64,000 nt of DNA from Dendrolimus kikuchii (lineage: Eukaryota; Arthropoda; Insecta; Lepidoptera; Lasiocampidae): the NCBI GenBank assembly GCA_019925095.2, contig CM034405.1:16021401-16085400 (forward strand), given 5' to 3'. The translations under genes and the position numbers were made by a program. Under the pieces are notes generated by a model. It had not been told where the DNA came from. It saw nothing but the letters and a program-made list of their open reading frames with translations, and made no database searches. Below are positions 10,525 to 24,500 of this stretch, one piece after another (the stretch's first letter is position 1; the number at the start of each line of letters is the position of its first letter).

Positions 10525-13500
10525 GTTCGTCGCCGTTGACGATAAGATTCTTATCTATATACTACGCAACACGGAATGGTATCGAAAACATCGCCGACCA
10601 GAGCTACACCTATATTTATAAACCGCCTCCGCTTTTCATTTTTCGCCCAATAACCGTATTACGTGAAACGTTCGTGTCTATTTCTAGCGGTACTACCTGA
10701 AAGTTTGCCGTAATTTTAGGAAGGGGAGTGTAATATCGTTATCTCGGATGACGTGCTTGATAAGCGATGCTGGGTGGGTGCAATGCGATGCCTAAAGACC
10801 ACCCACGCTTTGTAGCCGGCAACCGGCACCCTTGCAGAGGCACGGCCGTGTGTTCCCGAAACAATGCGGTCGAGTCGCTGAAACTAATCATTTGACATCT
10901 GATGACGTGTTCATATTGTTGAGGCGGCCAGTGGCGAAAATGTCGCAGAACTGTATCGACCCAGCACAATCGGCCAGTGGTGGCCCATCTATGTATGCTA
11001 TGGGAAATAGAATACGGCGTCCTTGTACTCTGCGGTGCATATTGTATTGGAATCGTTCGTTCAATATGCAGCGGGGTAAATTGAAGCGCTGAAAATAGAT
11101 CAGCCCGCTGAAGTTTTAATTGGTGATGTGCGGATTTTTCAGATTTTTGTTTTTTATTACTTAGTAGGTTGTTAAGCACTTTGAGCTATTTTGTGTATAA
11201 TTCTTTGTTTACCATCTTAATAAACCGACTAAGTCTTCTACTTAAGGGACAATTAATACTTATTATCTTTTTTCTAGTATACTTTGGATACTAATATACT
11301 AGTCGTTATAATTTTGGTAATTATCTTTCTTTGATGAGAAGTCAGTGTAGCGCTTAACATTTTATCCGTGCAGAAACGGAGAAAGAATACAAATTCCTGC
11401 GGCCGGGCGCCCTGTCGTAAGAGGCGATAAAACAACCCACAGCCAGGTGGTAGGGTATTTGATCGACTGGATGGCGATCACCCCTGGTCAAGAGTATGCC
11501 TTGTGTTGTGTTCTGGCATTAGTGACCAGGTTCCAGTCTCCCTTAAGAGAGCGGCAGCGCATTTGTAGCACCTTTGGTGTTGCAAATGTCCATAGGCGAT
11601 GGTAAACGCTTTCCATCAAGTGCGCGGTCTGCCTGTCTGCTGAACTCCTGCAATAAAAAAAAAAAACTTTTTAAATAAGATGTATTCGTGGAAGTTGTTT
11701 TGTTTAACATTAACTATTGTATTTATGTCACTGGCGATTTTCTTGATAGATATTAGCGTATACGCGCAATACGTAGAACAAAGCGTTTCTAAACAAAATA
11801 CAATTATATTTTCTTAAGAAATGTTTTACCCAGACATCTAAATCAAATATAAAGTTTTGTAACCAAACAGTTAACATTCATCGGACTACGGAATACCTCA
11901 TTTTGCGTGGACTGCATGCACTTGACTATTTTTTTATACTTAAACTCGACGCTGCTTAACATGAGAATGACTAGTTTATATATAGTATTGTCAAGATTTT
12001 GCGTATAATTCATGGGCAATAAATATTCAGTGGAATGATTATATTTGACACTGAACAATCACAACGAGCACAATGTAGCGAGTTGTAGCGTGAATCTGAA
12101 AACGTTTACATTTTCTGACGTAATAAAGTATTGTTTTCTATCTAACCTTTGTATAACAACGAAGACAATATTAGAATAAATGATGATGATTCTTCGTAAT
12201 TCATTTAGGTTTAGAGGTCCAATGCAGACTTCGATTGGCGACAAATCTATGATACAGAGGAAAAGAGTTACATATGAAATGTTCTATTGATCTCAGTTTT
12301 GGTTCCAAAGATGAAAATGCATTACACTTCACGGATGATTTTTTTTATTGCATGAGTTCAGCCGACAGACAGACGTCCCTCCTGGTGGACAGCGGTTACC
12401 ATCGCCTATGGAAATTCGTAACACCAAAGCAGCCAATGTACTGCCGCTCTCAAAGGGAGACTGGAACCTGGCCACTAATACTGGAACACAAATCAAGGTT
12501 GTTACGACGGCATACTCTAGACCAGTAGCGATCCAGATGGGCAAATAGCTGCCACAGGAAATTGTATTCTTTCTCCGTTCCTGCACGTTACAAAAGATTG
12601 TACATGAATATAAATGGTCTTGATTTTATGTAGCAGTTTTGTACAATAAAGTATATTCTATTCTATTCGAAAGACCAGCATCGGTTGACTCAACCGGTAA
12701 AGTGCTGAGCTAGGACTAATTTATTTCTTCTGCTTTTTATCTTTAAATTCATTTTACATTGCACGTTTTATGTGTATTTATTATACGCTATATACTTTGT
12801 TGCTGTTGTAGTTCTAAATAAATCCTTCTTCGTTCTATTCTACAGTGAAACAATTTTTGGTGTATAATTTTTGTTGTATACCAACAACAATCTGGCAAGT
12901 GCGTTGTAGGTAGTCCACGAGCTACGAGGTTTCGTAGAGGTAACATATTATGTTGACTGTTTCAAAAACTACTACTCAACGGATGTTGTTCAAAACAATT
13001 TTCGTTGAAAGTATTTTTTACGCTCTACCCCGTTGATTACGTCAGAATTTTCCATTTTATAATTCAAATGTTATATATAGGGGGGTGGGTGACTTAATTT
13101 TTACAACTTCGCGAGCGAATATCTTGACACCTTATTTATTGCCTTAAATAAAAAGGACCATCGTGGTACTTTTTGAAATCTAATTAACGTTACCCCATAC
13201 TGGAAATATTATAAGATACGATGCTAAGAGCTATGTGATTCTTTGTAAAGGAAACTGCGAAATTCACGAATTGCAATAGATATAATTTAGGTATTTTTTC
13301 AAACTGATTTTTTTATCTCGCCAACAATAGCGAAGTACTGGTTACACTTTTAACATACACGACTACTCGTATGCTGCAAATATTTTCAACCCTTCTTTAT
13401 GTGCGTTGCGGCTATCCCTAATCATGACTTTTTTTGAAAATTCACTACTTGATCGTGTGTAGCCTATAAAATTACTGCGATATATATATTTTTTTAATTA

Positions 13501-15470
13501 CAGTATAGGTCCGCGTTTCACCATTATCTCACATGATCTCGAGCGGAGATGTAGTCTAAGATTGAGCATGCTTAGGGGCCCATCCATAAATTATGTCACA
13601 CGTGAAGGGGGGGGGGGGATGGTTGATGTAGTGTGACAAGGGGTGGGAGGGGTCCTAAATTTCGTGACGTCACATTTCAAAATCTAATATATTTAAGCTT
13701 TAAAACACGAAATTTGAACTATTAACGAAAAACTTATTTATTTATATATACTATTTTATATTTATTTATTTTATAATTATATACATAATAAAACTACGTT
13801 TTAACGGTTTTAAGCGCGGTAATTTTATTTGATTTTGGTTTTTCCGACGTTTCGGCCACTTTTCAGTGGCCGTGATCACGGAAGACAAAGATGTCAAGTG
13901 TCAACGAGTATTGTTAAAGTTTTATTTAGCCTTACTTAACAATACTCGTTGACACTTGACATCTTTGTCTTCCGTGATCACGGCCACTGAAAAGTGGCCA
14001 AAACGTCGGAAAAACCAAAATCAAATATAATTACCGCGCTTAAAACCGTTAAAACGTAGTTTTATTATGTATACAAGTCGCGAAAACTTAAGAAAATATT
14101 AATTATATACATTAAAAAAATATATATAAGTTATATATAAAAAATAATTAACTATATATAATTTATGAATTATCAGTCTTTTTGTATTTATGCAAAATCA
14201 TTATATTGAAGAGGTAAAATAGGGGGTTAAGATTATGAGATGTTAGTAGCAGCTAGTATACTATCAGTTCTCTTTTTTGGTATTTTTCTTTGTTTTACAA
14301 TGAATCATAAAAAGTAATAGAATATTACGGTGACCTTATTCATAATTCGTATCTGCTGTATTCAGGCAAATAGATATAGACATAGACAACACTTTATTGT
14401 TCACCAAAACAAAAATGCACAACAAGACAATAGTTACTTGGTAAAATAAAAGGCGGTATACTCTGTTACTGGTTGATAGATGAACATCATGACACGTAAT
14501 ATACTTCTATTGTCAATATGATTGATTATGTACAGTGCGTTCGGTCGAAATTGAATTGACATCGAAAAACAAAGACCGTGGGCTTCTTTAATGTGAGTTT
14601 CATTCATCAATACTAATGTATTAGACAATCATTATGAAGTACTTTCGTTATTCGAACAAATTAAAAAACAAAACCACCTATCAAGAAAAAGGTAGGAAGG
14701 TGTCTTTTAGTATATCCGTAGCAGTTTTAGCAAAGATCATGTTAATACGTGTCGGAATTGGTATCAATATCTGAATTTACCAATCCAAAATTAGATGGCG
14801 CTGTACCCTATTTTTTTTTATTTCCCTCTCTCCGGACGAACTTGATTGTCCGGGCTGTTCACTATATTTTATATTTTCTAGATATCTGTTCTTTATTAGA
14901 AAAATATTACAAGGGCCTTAATACTATTACAAAGTTATGCTATAGAGTCTTATACTTTTATGTTATACAGTTTTGAGTATTCTAATTTTTTGTTACATTA
15001 CTCTATTTTCTAGTAACTGATTTCAGTTTCTTACGTTATTACTTCTAACCGCTGTACCCTTTTGGAACGCACTATGTTTTAATTAATTGTATAATGCAAG
15101 TGTTATGTTATTTGTATTGATTCGATTCCAGTAGCGAATACATATATTTTTGAGCATCTGTCACATTGTTTAATTTCGCTTCACTAGGAGTTTTTGGGAC
15201 TTTTGTACATGGTCCTTCAAGCCGGATTGTCTTTATATGTCACAGTAATTTGAGAAACTATCGGGATCATGTGGATGAAAGGTAGACACAATAGCTTAGT
15301 GCAATCAGGAATAGACACAGGATTATAAAGAAAATTGCCACAACGAGCATAACGACCCAAATGTTCACAGGACATGGAGGGTTCTCCCAATACTTGCACC
15401 AAGTTTCAAGTTATAAGGAGACTCTGGTGTCAGTGAAGCAGGAGAGCCAGAAACCCCTTTACACGTAATA

Positions 15471-15509
<39 letters not shown>

Positions 15510-18500
15510 CAAACAAAAACATACATTTTTACATATCTACATCTTAAAACCCGAAAGGGTTTGACGAAGATGCATAAAGTCTGCGCTTTATGTAAAATTA
15601 ACAAATATGAGGTAGTTTGAATTTTTACATCTACCCTTTCTCCATTTCTAGTACCAAGTGAGCAAACATTAACACATGACCTTGTACTTTATTTTTGTTA
15701 TGTGTATACAGGGTGAGTATGTAGTGTGTTATATATTTTGTTTTTTTGTGAGTAAATTAATTTAGGTAAGTGATACAGATATACGCACATCTACTTATAT
15801 ATACTTAGATGTGTGTTATAATTTTATATGTATACTGGAATTAATATTGGTAAAAAAAAAAAAAAAAAATATTTGTCTATGTTTATTTTAAATAATAGTT
15901 TCTCCTATGGATTTAATTATAGTTTTCATGTTATTGAAATTTATTTTATTTCTTGTTTCAAACGGTATCTGATTTTTTAGTCTTGGCACTAAATAATCTG
16001 TTGTTCTTGTTCCATAAAAATTTGTGGCGGTATTAGTTATTAATTTTTTATGTTTGACGTGTCGCGTAAATTTACCGTGAGCTATTTCGTTTTCGTAAGA
16101 AAAATAGTTTTCAATTAGAAGCTGTATATTAACTTTATTATGGATAGGGGTCACATTACAGAATTTAAATAGGCCATCTAGGTCTGTTTTGTATTTCGCT
16201 CGTATATTTTTTGGTACTATAGTTTTTAGTATTCTTATTTGTAGGTTCAATATTCGATCTAGATAAGTATTGAAGGTTCGACCGTAGCTGCTAAGTCCGT
16301 ATAATATAATGCTTTCTGCTAGAGATTTATAGATATTTATCATTATAGTATAAGGAATTTTAAATTTAATTATATATAATTTTGCTAGGATGGCTCTTAG
16401 TTTATAACAGACACTATCAATATGTTTCTCCCAATTAAAGCGATGATCTATTATTAGTCCGAGATATGTCACGTGGTTAACCTGCTCAATAGATTTACAA
16501 AAACACTGAACCGGTTTCTGATGCAGGCATTTGTGACCATGAGCTATTAATTTTATGTCAGTGTTATATTTTACTTTTGTTTGAGAAGAACACACATGTA
16601 GTAACTTCGTCTTTTGTTGATTAAGAACTAGACCGTTATCGTGCGACCATTCAGCAACACGTGTGAAATCTTCTTGAAGTTTGCTCTGGGCAGTTAAAAT
16701 GTCTCGATCTGATACTACTAGACATGTGTCATCTGCGTATTGATATACCTTACAGTGTTGTATTATATTTACCACATCGTTAACATAAGCTAAATAGTGT
16801 AGAGGACCAATTACTGATCCTTGGGCCGTTCCTTCAGTAACAGTCACACTGTCACTAAGTTCTGAGTCGACTTTTACATGGAACGATCGATTTTTTAAGT
16901 AGTCGGTGCACCACTTGAGTAAAGGTCCTCTAATACCATTTTGTTCAAGCTTATTCAAAAGTATATCATGTTTTAATATATCAAACGCTTTACTGTAGTC
17001 TATAAATACCATTAATACATGTTTCCGCTCATTTAAGCATTCATTTACATAATTTGTAAAATGAGAAAGGAGTTGGGTTGTACTTTTTTTTGGCTGAAAA
17101 CCATATTGTTTATCAGATATTATGTTGTTTTTTGTAAAAAAATCATGAAGTTGGTTGCATATATGCTTTTCAAAAATTTTGTTTATAATTGGTAATATTG
17201 TAATAGGGCGATAATTACTACAAATATCTTTAGGTCCTTTTTTATATATGGGTCTCACCACTCCTGTCTTCAATTCGTTTGGATAGATACCTTTTTTAAG
17301 ACTAACATCAATTAGTTTCGTTATTGCAAGAGTTATGTTTGCTGCGAGTAGTTTTATGTCGATGGGTCGCAGTTTATCGATTCCTGGAGATTTATTTTCT
17401 TTGATGTGACGTATAATATTGTAGACATTTTTTGGGTCGGTTTTTTGTATATAAATTGAAACATTAGCTTTATTTCTATAGGTACTTTCATCTAAAAGCA
17501 TTGTGTTGCAATTTGGGATTATATCTTTTGCGGTTTGTTGGAATTCACGTGCAAATTTATTCGCAATTTCTTTAGCGTTGTATTTTTTAAATGACTTTTT
17601 AAGAACGTCATCAATGGATTGTTTAATTCGCCCACTTAGCCTGTTCAAAATTTCCCATAATTTTCTCACGTCCCCTTTGTTTTTCCATATATCTGTTTTA
17701 ATATGATTATTTTTAGCCCTTTCTATCAGTTTGTTAGATTTATTTCTTAGTTTTATATATTCTAATTTTAATTTGATTTGATTGCTCCAACGCGGAGATC
17801 GTCCTACACATAGACTTCAAACGAAAGAACATACACGAGCTGCTCGGGAAAAATCTAAGGGAGGGCTTTGTCACACGCGACAAGTCATTGCAAAGGCAGT
17901 CAATAAGAACCATAGTCAATAATTATTTACATATTTAAACATATATATGGATCAATAGTGTTAAGTGAAATAAATGATAATAAATAACGTAGTCTTAAGT
18001 TAGCTAGTAGTGAAAAGAGTTTATAAAAACATAGATATATAAATAGATAATAGACCTAAGACAGTAAGATTATAATAAATAATGTAATGAAAACGTGGAA
18101 GTTAGTTAACACGAATGTAATAGATATAAGAGGAAAGCATTGTAAAAAGAAAAATAAAATCCTCTTTCTTGCCTTATGAACGAGGAGGGGCGATTATTAA
18201 AAAAAATCAGGAATAGAATAAAGATTAAACTTTTTTTATTGCTTGAAGCGGGCAAGTAGACGGATCACGTTGCCTTGAAACGTGTTTACCATCGCCTTTT
18301 TATGTTTGCTGTACAGGAGATGGCCACCATACATGTAAAAAATTGGGTGTTGTGTACGATTCCGTTTTCTTTATAAATGGCAGGCGGCCGGTCCATCTGA
18401 CGGTAAGCGATTACCATCGCCTATGGACATTTGTAACGCCAAAGGTGTGCTATCAGTGTGCTGCCACTCTCTAAAGAGAGACTAGAACCTGACCACTAAT

Positions 18501-21500
18501 GCCGGAACACAAGGTTGTTATGGCGACATACTCTAGACCAGGGGAGGTAGCCATCCAGACGCGTAAATACCCGACCACCTGGCTGTGTGTCGTTTTGTCG
18601 CCACTTACGATAGGCCGCCCGGCAGCAAGAAATTGTATTCATTCTCCGTTCCTGCACCGATAGAAGGCGCTGGCGGCCTGGAAGAAATTTTATGAAACCC
18701 TTTTTGAAAAACTCTTTATCGTAGCGCTTTGCGAAACATTCCACTGGGAGCTTATTCCAAATCCCCGTAAGCACGAAAAAGTTTTTAAGAAAAGTGGGAA
18801 TTGTGGATAAGTTTTCCAAAAAGTTACAAATTATGAAATATATACGTATCGTAAACTCACTACACCTGCACACACTTCATCTTTTTATGATAACTCTTTT
18901 ACAGTGCGGGCTGTCAAACTTTGGAATGCGGTGCCTCTTACTGTCAGAGAGGCCAAAACATCGCCTACATTTAAGAACGCACTCAGAAAACACTACTTTT
19001 CCTTAAATAATTATTCCTAAGTCTTATATTATAGACTATTTAGTATATACATATGTATGTATTTAATTTATAAAGTCATTTAAGTATGTGTATTTAATTT
19101 ATAAATTATGTAGATTTAGTATGTTTATTTATGATATACCTACTTAATGATCTGCACCACCTACATCGCCAGATTAGGTTAAATTATTCCTTAAGTTAGG
19201 TTGCCTGGAAGAGATTGCTTTAAGCGATAAGGCCGCCTATTGTTTCTACCATGACAATATTGTAATTGTGTATTTTTGATATTGTATATTTTGGTGAGCA
19301 ATAAAGTGTTATCTATCTATTGATCATCGTCTTATATACTTTTTGCAAGCCAGGCTTCTTTCCCATAATAGGCCTATAGACAATAGACGTCATATTTCTA
19401 TGGTTGTAGACATAAAGGCGTCTAAGTCTAGATTTATTAGTCCAAGTTGGAATCTCGTTAGCAACGGAGTGCCACGGGGAAGGTTTTCTAGGTTTATTAT
19501 GTTTTATGTAAACAATTTATCTTTTATGCTACTCTTATTAATTGGACGACCTAGTTTTGCCTTCAGATGTAACGTGTTTACTGCTACGACTTGTATGCTA
19601 AAATGGTTTAATCTTTTATCAACAGTTTTAGCGTCTTCGATTATAATCACTAGAACGGAAATTCTCTCTGTATAAACGAGAACTTGCAAACGTTTAAAGA
19701 AATTTCCAACAAGATCAGTCCTAATGTCAAAGTATTTGTAATGCTACTGCTTCGTCTGGGATAATATTACAGTTATTGGCTGTTACACGCAGATGTAGCG
19801 ATGGATTTCATGTGTTATTTCTGATATGATATTGTTATTAATTGTCAATGACGTTAAATATTTACCGATAACGTATGTATAAACTCTAATGTAGCGATTT
19901 GTTAACGTCGTTATTTTTAACGCTGTAAATAACACGCATTTGGCTACAGTAAATAAATACAGCCATATCCCAGGTGAAGACCTAGCATTAAAAATGTTAT
20001 GTAGTATTTAAATATGGTGCTTTTTGTTGAAAACAGGCGTAAGATTTTTTTTAAAATTAATACTTTACAATTTTATTAAATCACATAGTTCATTTGTAAC
20101 GACCTTTGAACTTTTGTAAAGGGCGCGAGTGTTGTAATGCGACATTATCGATGGTTTTACTATCCTTTATTATACTTTATACTTATATAACTTTGATAAA
20201 TTATCAGCTAAATGAGTGTCGATCCACGCACGGTGAAGAGAGTCTTCTCTTCTATCTTCGTATTTTTAAATTATACTCGTTAATTTCTAGGTATTAATAT
20301 TTATTTTGTGTTATTTTAAATATACTCTTGTCGACAGTATTTTTCTTATTTTAATTATTTTCTCTTTTCAAAAGGATGTCTTCTGTTTGAGGACCTAATG
20401 TCACTTGCTTATTTTTAACATTTTCATGTATTGATTTTTGACTTTAAATTACACAGATTATTAACAATCGTTAATGCAGAGTTCCAAGGCGGTTTTTTTT
20501 AAATTGTTCAATTGCATCCCATTAGTAACACAAAAACGTATATCGATTTTGTCCAATTTGATATTGTTAGTTACACACATATGTATCTTCAGATAGATAT
20601 GTTTGTTTTATGCATAACGCCTATATATGTCAAACTCCATTTTAGAAATAAACTGTCATCGAGATACATGTCTTGTGACTAAGGGCGCATTCCTTTAGTA
20701 GCTCGCAACGATCAAAATGCTCCTTCAGCCGTTCCACATAGCGACCGCGGCTGTTATGGTCGCCGCGAAAACGTCATTAATGACGACATGATTTTCGCTC
20801 ACGCAGCGCTCACAATGACCCATGTCAAGAGGTGGGTCGAATAACTCGTTCCACTTGAGTTTACGATTGTAACGCCTGCGAGCAAGTGGAATGGGAAAAA
20901 TCGCAGTCGTTGTGAGCCTAATGTGAAACGTAGCCTAAATAGAATCTGTCAGTTTAAAATACGTAGGTGATATATCTAACACAAAATTGATAGAAGTCGA
21001 AATACGTTTTTGTCTCACTAAGGGGACGATTGTCATTTGATGTAAAAAAAATATTTTGAATACTAAAAGCGAGAGGAATAACCGGTGGCGCCAATGTAAC
21101 ACCTCGAAGCTTTTCTAAGCTACGTTTTGTGCTGGGCTATTGTACTATGACTAGACATTAGACATTAATCTCCTTGAAGTGGGTTTTACATATAAAATCG
21201 ACCTCAAATGTTTATGTACGTACCATTCTTGCGACATAATTGCGCCATTAAATAAATTGTACACGCGCCGGTCGCGTTTAGGTAATAAAGAGCGAGATAA
21301 AGAAATCGTCGATAAAGCACCGGCAGAATGCTAAAATGAGGTTGTTGGTTGCTTAATGTTACCAATTTTTGTTCGAATTTGACAGATCTAAATGGAAAGA
21401 AGCCGAAGTGTAAACGTCAAAAAATTAACTCTACTGACAACCAAGATAAGCCGTAAATTGTCACAGATACTGATAGGTGCATCTAGCATCAATCGACTTT

Positions 21501-24500
21501 GGACACCGCAGCCGCTGTCGGTATCGGATTGACGTTATACTAATTGTAACTCTGGAAACATCTAAACGCGCGTTTTATCCATGCCGGAACGGAGACAGAA
21601 TACAATTTCCTGCGGCCAGGCGGTCTGTCGTAAGAGGCGACAAAACAACCCACAGCCAGGTGGTTTTAAAAATGCCGCCATAACAACATTCATTTGCGTT
21701 CCGGCATTAGTGGCCAGGTTCGAGTTTCCTTTTAGAGAGCAGTAGCATATTGCTAGCACCTTTGGTGTTCCAAATGTCCATAGGCGATGGAAACCGCTTT
21801 CAATCAGGTTGGCGGTCTGCCTATCTGCTGAACTCATGCAATAAAATAAAATAAGTTTTCCGGTTATGTCTTTTTTAGCAATCTTTTTTCTTTGTCGCTG
21901 GAAGAATGCATTTATGCATCTCCTCAAACTATCGGGGGTCGTCTACGAGAGGTATGTGGGGTTGCCAAGGTCCGGCATTCCGCCCACCTTCTATCAATAA
22001 GTTGTGAGATGCCAGCCGCCATACCTACTGGACCTATCAGCTGGTACCGCTAAATCCACTGGAGAATTCGCCGGAACTATTTCTGGCAACCTAACCTAAT
22101 CTAATGCTGAAAATCTATATATAATATATAAAACCAAGTCGGGAACTCAAGAACGGCTGGACCGATTTTTATAATCTTTGATTTGTAGAATTTGTTTCCA
22201 CCTCTAATAGCAGGATAAATATGATATATTGAAAAATATCGCAGTTTTTTTTTAACAATTTAGATTTGGAACTCTCCCTTCTTAAACAATTGACAGTTCA
22301 CGTCACGCACGTTTTTATTGATTTTTCAAACATCTAATGATACCGCTTTAGTCTTCATCAAAACCGGCCCTGAGAGCCTTTTTGAGTATTTTTACTATTT
22401 CTTATGGTTTCAGATTTAAATTAAAGAGGCCCACATAAAAACTCATCTGTATAATTTTTCTGTACGTGCGTACATAGAACTTCTCCTAAACCGCGGAACT
22501 GATTTTGATAAAAAAATTTGTGTGTGTTTGAATAGGTCTCTAGATGGCTTAGATTCACAATTGGACCCGGTATTATTTTGAGTATTTTTTTTAAATGCAT
22601 GTGTTTAGCAGACATGTAGACGGCCCACCTGATGGAAAGCGGTTACCATCGCCTATGGACATTTGTAACACCAAAGTTGCTACCAAAGTGCTGCCGCTCT
22701 CTAAAGAAAGGCTGGAACCTGGCCACTAATGCCGGAAAACAAGTCAGGGTTATTATGGTGACATACTCGCGACCAGGGGTGGTAGCCATCCAGACGGGTA
22801 AATGCCCTACCTGTGGGTTGTTTTTTCACCTCTTACGACAGGCAGGTATTCTTTCTCCGTTCCTGCACGGATAAAAATTTAAATATTTCGTCTGTTTTGG
22901 GTAAATTCTTAAAGGTCAATCTGAAGACACTTTTTACCGGTGATGTGGTTTGTCCTCAGATGCACCGGCAGCGGAGAGAGAACAGCTGTTCGTCCAGAAG
23001 CTCCGACAGTGCTGTCTGTTGTTCGACTTCGCGGACGAACCGCTGTCGGATCTCAAATGGAAGGAGGTCAAGAGGGCCGCACTCCTTGAGATGGTGGAGT
23101 ACGTTACGTCACAACGCGGTGTTATCACCGAAGCCATTTATCCGGAGGCCGTTAATATGGTTAGTGATCATTGCGACAGTATCGACGTAAACTGCATTAC
23201 AAGCTGATTTACATTGGACATTCGAAGGAAGCCAATGCTAACTTCTTACTGGCATCGTGTAAATAGATTTAACGTAGTGACAGCTGCTGCTGCTACTGCT
23301 GTACTGACAGCGTTACCAAGTCTGACGGACATAAATGTTCTCGATTGAATATTTTAAAGTGAGTCCGCTCCGCAAGTCAGTAGCTGGATCAATGTAAATC
23401 AGCCTTGTGATGACTGGTTCCTATATCTTACTAACCATCCTTTTCCTTTGCCAATTAGTAGAAATTTTAAATTACTTCTATGGAGTATGTCATTTTTTTA
23501 ATTTTAAGAAGCTTAATATATCATATCCCCTTTATCCACTGATGCGCAAATATCCTATGCTAGTCTTCAGTTGGGTTAGCTTAATATTATTGCTCTTGCT
23601 TCTCAAACTTTTAAACGTCACGAATTTAAATCCAGGCCATTCATTGTGTATATTGTTACAATTACCACTTGCTGACGGTGAAGGAAAACATCGTGATGAA
23701 ACTTGCACATCGAGGTAACCGATAATCGGCAGTCAAACACACATATTGTATATCCCCAAGCTAAGCAAGTCACGCTAGTGTTATGGATAATAAGCAACGG
23801 ACCACTCTGTGGCCGATCCCAGACGCCCAGACCATAGTAAATAACAGAAAGTTCGTTTCCGAAATTTACCACGCCAGGAATTGAACTCGGAGCCTCTGGG
23901 TTCCAGCAAATTCGACTGGCTAAAACTTAGCCCGCTCAACCACAGAGGCCGTCATAGTCATAACGGGTACACTGTTCGTTCCTGCTTTAAATATGTTGAG
24001 ACCCAAAGCTAATGTTATTATTTGTCAACAGTTCGCAATAAATCTATTCCGGACGCTACCGCCTTCCTCGAACCCCAACGGCGCGGAGTTTGATCCAGAG
24101 GAGGACGAGCCCACCTTAGAAGCGGCCTGGCCACACCTTCAGCTCGTCTATGAGCTGTTCCTCAGGCTGCTGGAGTCGCCAGACTTCCAGCCGAACATTG
24201 CGAAGAAGTATATAGATCAGAAGTTTGTATTACAGGTTTGTGATGCTTTTGTCTTGAAACTTTATAGAATAACCTTTATAAACCTTGAAACTTAGGTGGC
24301 CTGATGAATCACCCGAGCGCGTCATTGTACTCAGCCACTATTTTTAAGCTCGTACACGACCATTTATTTTTGGTTCCTGTATTACATATAGTATACACTA
24401 ATTGATGCTCATTATTTTTATCAATAAGGCATTCGAAACGAATAAATTCTGAAGAAGATATTTATACTAATTTAAAAAAAAAATGTGAACAATGATGCGT

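Larger units (their letters stand above)
10525..22959 (+). other. B56 intron 1
   Basis: 12.4 kb. It holds SINE-like copies, the Penelope-like hairpin, the nested LINEs and a possible MITE, each listed separately. The remaining stretches (10700-11360, 12600-13560, 14640-15150, 19330-20680, 20945-21570, 21860-22600) show no exon-like sequence. 22110-22600 has a repeat-like phrase, GGAACTCAAGAACGGCTGGA, of the kind found in RTE-type repeats. Confidence 0.7.

Noticed and set aside
10739..11179. 146-codon reverse frame in intron 1
   Set aside because: No domain, no splice context; random-looking composition in a locally GC-richer stretch.
22934..23190. Other frames over B56 exon 2
   Set aside because: Shadows of the conserved exon; they cross its splice borders.
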